NCBI RefSeq assembly: GCF_000003815.2
Contig: NW_023365756.1
Location: 1-64,000 of the forward strand
Direction of reading: 5' to 3'
Source of the DNA: Branchiostoma floridae
Lineage: Eukaryota > Chordata > Leptocardii > Amphioxiformes > Branchiostomatidae
DNA: 64,000 nucleotides
In this document: positions 61,356 to 64,000 of the stretch, piece after piece
Layout: each line of letters opens with the position of its first letter
How positions within the stretch are numbered: position 1 is the first letter of the stretch
Translations under genes and position numbers: made by a program
Notes under the pieces: model-generated
Told to the model about the DNA's origin: nothing
Database searches by the model: none
The model's input: only the letters and a program-made list of their open reading frames with translations

Positions 61356-63956
61356 TCACGGAGCGTACGCAGGGTTCTTGAATGAGCTTGAAGAGAATGT
61401 TGGGTTCTGACTCAAACCAGGAATGGATGCATAGTGACCATCGTCTGTTCCTAGAATTGGATATGAAAAAAGTACATTAGAAACATCTACACACACCCCA
61501 ATAAAACTGAAACACGAGATATCAAAGCCAGTAGTTCTACTAGAGTACCACGGAGAACCGCTAGGGTCAGTATTAACGAACTTGTTTTGGCCACGTGACA
61601 ACTATCAAATGGATCTTTCCTTAACTTCTCAAGCTCAAACTGTGAGCAAATATAGAAAACCACAAAGGCGCAGAAACATTATGTTGTTGCCTCAGGTTAT
61701 AAACTTAGTGTTATGTCCTCTGTGACATTTCAATCTTGTCGTTAGGTTTATCAAACTTGATTGCTTCTATCTTGAAATTTTAGATAACGATTATCAATGG
61801 AAGCAATGGAAAATAGTGTGATATGTGCGAGGCGTTGCTGTTACTTATAAGTTTGACGACTTGTGATTTTTTAGAAAAAAAAGTTGCATATACGCTATAG
61901 CATTAATTGAGAACTCTTAGAAAGAGTAGCGGATACATGTAGTCAAGTCATTCCATTAATGGAAAATTGTGATAAACAAACAGACAAAAAACAACAACAT
62001 ACGTACCTGTTGAGTTCAGCATGTCCGCATCTTTGCCGAAGTCCTGATACGAGTCGTTGGTAAAACCGCCAGCTGCGTGCTCATCTGAGGTTTGGTACTC
62101 ATTTCCCTGATAACCAACTGCACCGCCAGTGCTGGTTTGATCCTGTAGGAAAAGACGGAAACTCGTTAGTAATGCATGTAAGACGTCGACGATCTCAGAG
62201 ATTCGCGATTCACGGCTCTAATTTTGAACATGCATGGTCCAAGATGAAGCCTCCTAGGACGTAAACAAACATGTCTGAAAATTCACTACAATATAATGAT
62301 TAGAATTATAAAACAGATATGGCAGAGAGAATCCTGAGCTTCCGTTTATACTTTTTATTTCAAAATCCACTCTCCATGAGGTCATAAGCTTTCAGGGGGT
62401 GTCTTCATAGTGTATGGGACAGTTAAAGTTTATGTATTACACAGAAAAGGAAATTCACTAATTTCAAAAAATGCAAACGACATTACCTGGCGGTAAGGGC
62501 GTTCAGGTGTGTAACCGGCGTCATGATCCGAAGAGGATCGCCCTCTCATCTTCCAGAAGACTGCTGCCAAAAGGCCTAGGATAATGAGCAAGGAGGGGAT
62601 GCCAACGGCCAAGCCTACTATTGTTGTCTGTGATAGCTGAGATGTCGCAGAAGATGGGCTTTTCGTTGTAAATGACACACAGTGGTCCAGTCCTGGCTGT
62701 ATCAGCTCATCCTTGCAGAGAACGGCCACACAGGCTTGGTAGGGCGTGTCAGGAAGGAGATCATTTATGGTGAAGTAACGGCCACGCGAGTGAATCTCTT
62801 GTGTTGTCATCCACGACTGGTGACCAAAGATTTGGTACTGAATGGCGAATCCTGTCAGGTCCGTACTAACGGCTTTACCTCCGTGAGACCACTGAATGTC
62901 GGTACGAGATTCCTGTACGTTTTGGATGGTGACGTCCTGTGGGCCGGGGCAGGTTCCTGGTTGTGCAGTTTTAAAGGACGAGGGAAGGGGTGTTGTTGGT
63001 TTCGGAGTTGTGGCAAGAGAAGACGTCATAACTTCAGTCGTAGGAGAGGGTGTTGGGCTATAAAAAAGATGAAACAGCACATGTGTTTAGAGAAAAACAT
63101 CAATCATGACAGAAGAGAGCACATTAGCATTCATAGTCTTCACCCATTAACTTAAAGATTCTGTCTTATTGGGTGGGCCGACTACTCTCCCTATGCTGGC
63201 TGAATTGAGAGGAGTTTATTATAGGCGGGGCTAAATTGCAAGGGTTTGGAGCGGATGTCATTCGGCGCTAACTCATGTGACCTTAGTGCGGCCAGACGAC
63301 GTTAGGATTTGAACCACCAAGAGGAGCCAATACGTTTTCGGTAAGTGTGTTGGGTTCTTTAACGATCTCGAGGTGTGTTTCCCAAAACATAGGGGAGCAT
63401 AGGGCGATCATTTCAATTCCTATTCTTGGGATAGCTCTAATTAGTAACCGAAGCTAGGTACTTATTACCGCCTGAGTGAAGTGAGCCACGCACAATATCG
63501 GTGGCCTATGAACGGATTTGAACCCTGGTCCTTTGGGCTACAGACCGAGTACCCTACTGTTACGACACGCAACCACACGTATCTTACACACATTTCTCAT
63601 TCCATAGAATAGTTTAAACCTCAAAGCTGTCATTGGTAATAATTCCCCATAAATGATTCTAATCAACGTTAGGACCACATGTATATGCATGAAATCATTC
63701 ATGTGTGCCAATGCTTATCATTTGTTTTGAGACTCATAAATAACAAAGCTTAAGGATGCATGAAGTCTCCACAGTTTGTAAACCTACCAGATCTGAACAG
63801 TAGATTGCGTTGTTGTGGGTTCGGATGTCGCTGGGCACGTCATACGCAAGTCTTCCTCTCGTAGGTTCATGACTGGTACTCCCCTCAGGTGACTTGGATT
63901 GTGGCGCGCGCAAGCTACAGGGTTGGGCGAGGTATCAAACGGTCGAACAGTCACGG
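61356..63956 (-). CDS. LRR-FN3 transmembrane receptor paralog, 5' partial, truncated tail
   Basis: Visible exons on the minus strand: 63956-63788 (end of LRRCT; EEDLRMTC and the Thr-rich stalk), 63057-62487 (stalk, FN3-like domain, TM), 62142-62007 (cytoplasmic), 61450-61356 (last exon). They correspond to exons 8-11 of the gene at 49296-58045, with identical phases. The FN3-like domain (CPGPQDVTIQNV, LPDTPYQACVAVLC) and the TM helix (GLAVGIPSLLIILGLLAAVF) are very similar. The juxtamembrane tail differs: GRSSSDHDAGYTPERPYRQ. In the last exon one extra base after GCGTACGCTCC gives a TGA (61358-61356). This removes the NIY and VYIHVI tyrosine segments. The LRR exons lie beyond the window. Confidence 0.85.
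63200..63570 (-). mobile_element. tRNA-derived SINE-like element in the paralog's intron
   Basis: On the minus strand a tRNA-like head with box B GGTTCAAATCC (63524-63514) precedes a body with AAGTACCTAGCTTCGGTTAC, CACACCTCGAGATCGTTAAA and GTCTGGCCGCACTAAGG. The body matches 55905-56125 in the homologous intron of the first receptor gene. Confidence 0.6.
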
Positions 63957-64000
63957 CTGTATACAAAAGAGACAGAAAAGCGCGTTCAGCAGGTTCTGTA

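Noticed and set aside
63500-63570. A functional tRNA gene
   Set aside because: Box B is good, but no clear acceptor stem is visible and it continues into a repeated body shared with 55905-56125. A tRNA-derived SINE fits better.

Overview
The window is draft genomic DNA of an invertebrate animal: intron-rich genes with GT-AG splice sites, many dispersed repeats, and five runs of N. The gene content points to an amphioxus-like chordate, but that is inference. It includes a TMC1/2/3-type channel, a local family of ankyrin-MYND genes, and LRR-FN3 transmembrane receptors. All gene models were built by hand from splice signals, reading-frame continuity and comparison between paralogs; no database was searched.

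Layout. (1) 0.5-12.2 kb, minus strand: the C-terminal two thirds of a TMC channel gene, with a Gly/Met/Pro-rich cytoplasmic tail and an ACTAGT-rich minisatellite in its last intron. Its N-terminal exons are missing and one loop exon probably lies in a gap. (2) 13.2-35.8 kb: five copies of a five-exon gene encoding about four ankyrin repeats followed by a MYND zinc finger. Copies A(-)/B(+) and C(-)/D(+) form two head-to-head pairs with promoters of about 300 bp. Each promoter carries three CACGTG boxes with identical 20/35-bp spacing. Copy E(+) stands alone and retains two boxes. Copy A is broken: a lost splice acceptor and no MYND exons. D has a two-residue deletion inside the MYND finger. (3) 28.9-30.3 kb, minus strand: a two-exon gene for a 209-residue protein I do not recognise, sitting between copies D and E next to LINE debris and an orphan copy of the family's 3'UTR. 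(4) 36-49 kb: no convincing host gene; LINE remnants, a 132-bp tandem array, satellite-like arrays, microsatellites and gaps. (5) 49.3-58.0 kb, plus strand: a complete 11-exon receptor gene (signal peptide, LRRNT, about 17 LRRs, LRRCT, FN3-like domain, one TM helix, tyrosine-containing tail; 863 residues). (6) 61.4-64.0 kb, minus strand: the 3' part of a convergent paralog of that receptor, whose tail is cut short by a one-base frameshift. The interval between them carries a TIR element with perfect 31-bp ends and a 74-bp tandem array.

Functionally, the TMC gene would encode a mechanosensory-type channel. The ankyrin-MYND proteins are probably intracellular protein-interaction adaptors. The LRR-FN3 proteins are cell-surface recognition or adhesion receptors. 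Nothing in the sequence shows that these three groups act together. The main theme is recent local duplication with divergence: paired promoters, pseudogenisation, intron insertions present in one paralog and absent in the other, and tail loss in a receptor copy.
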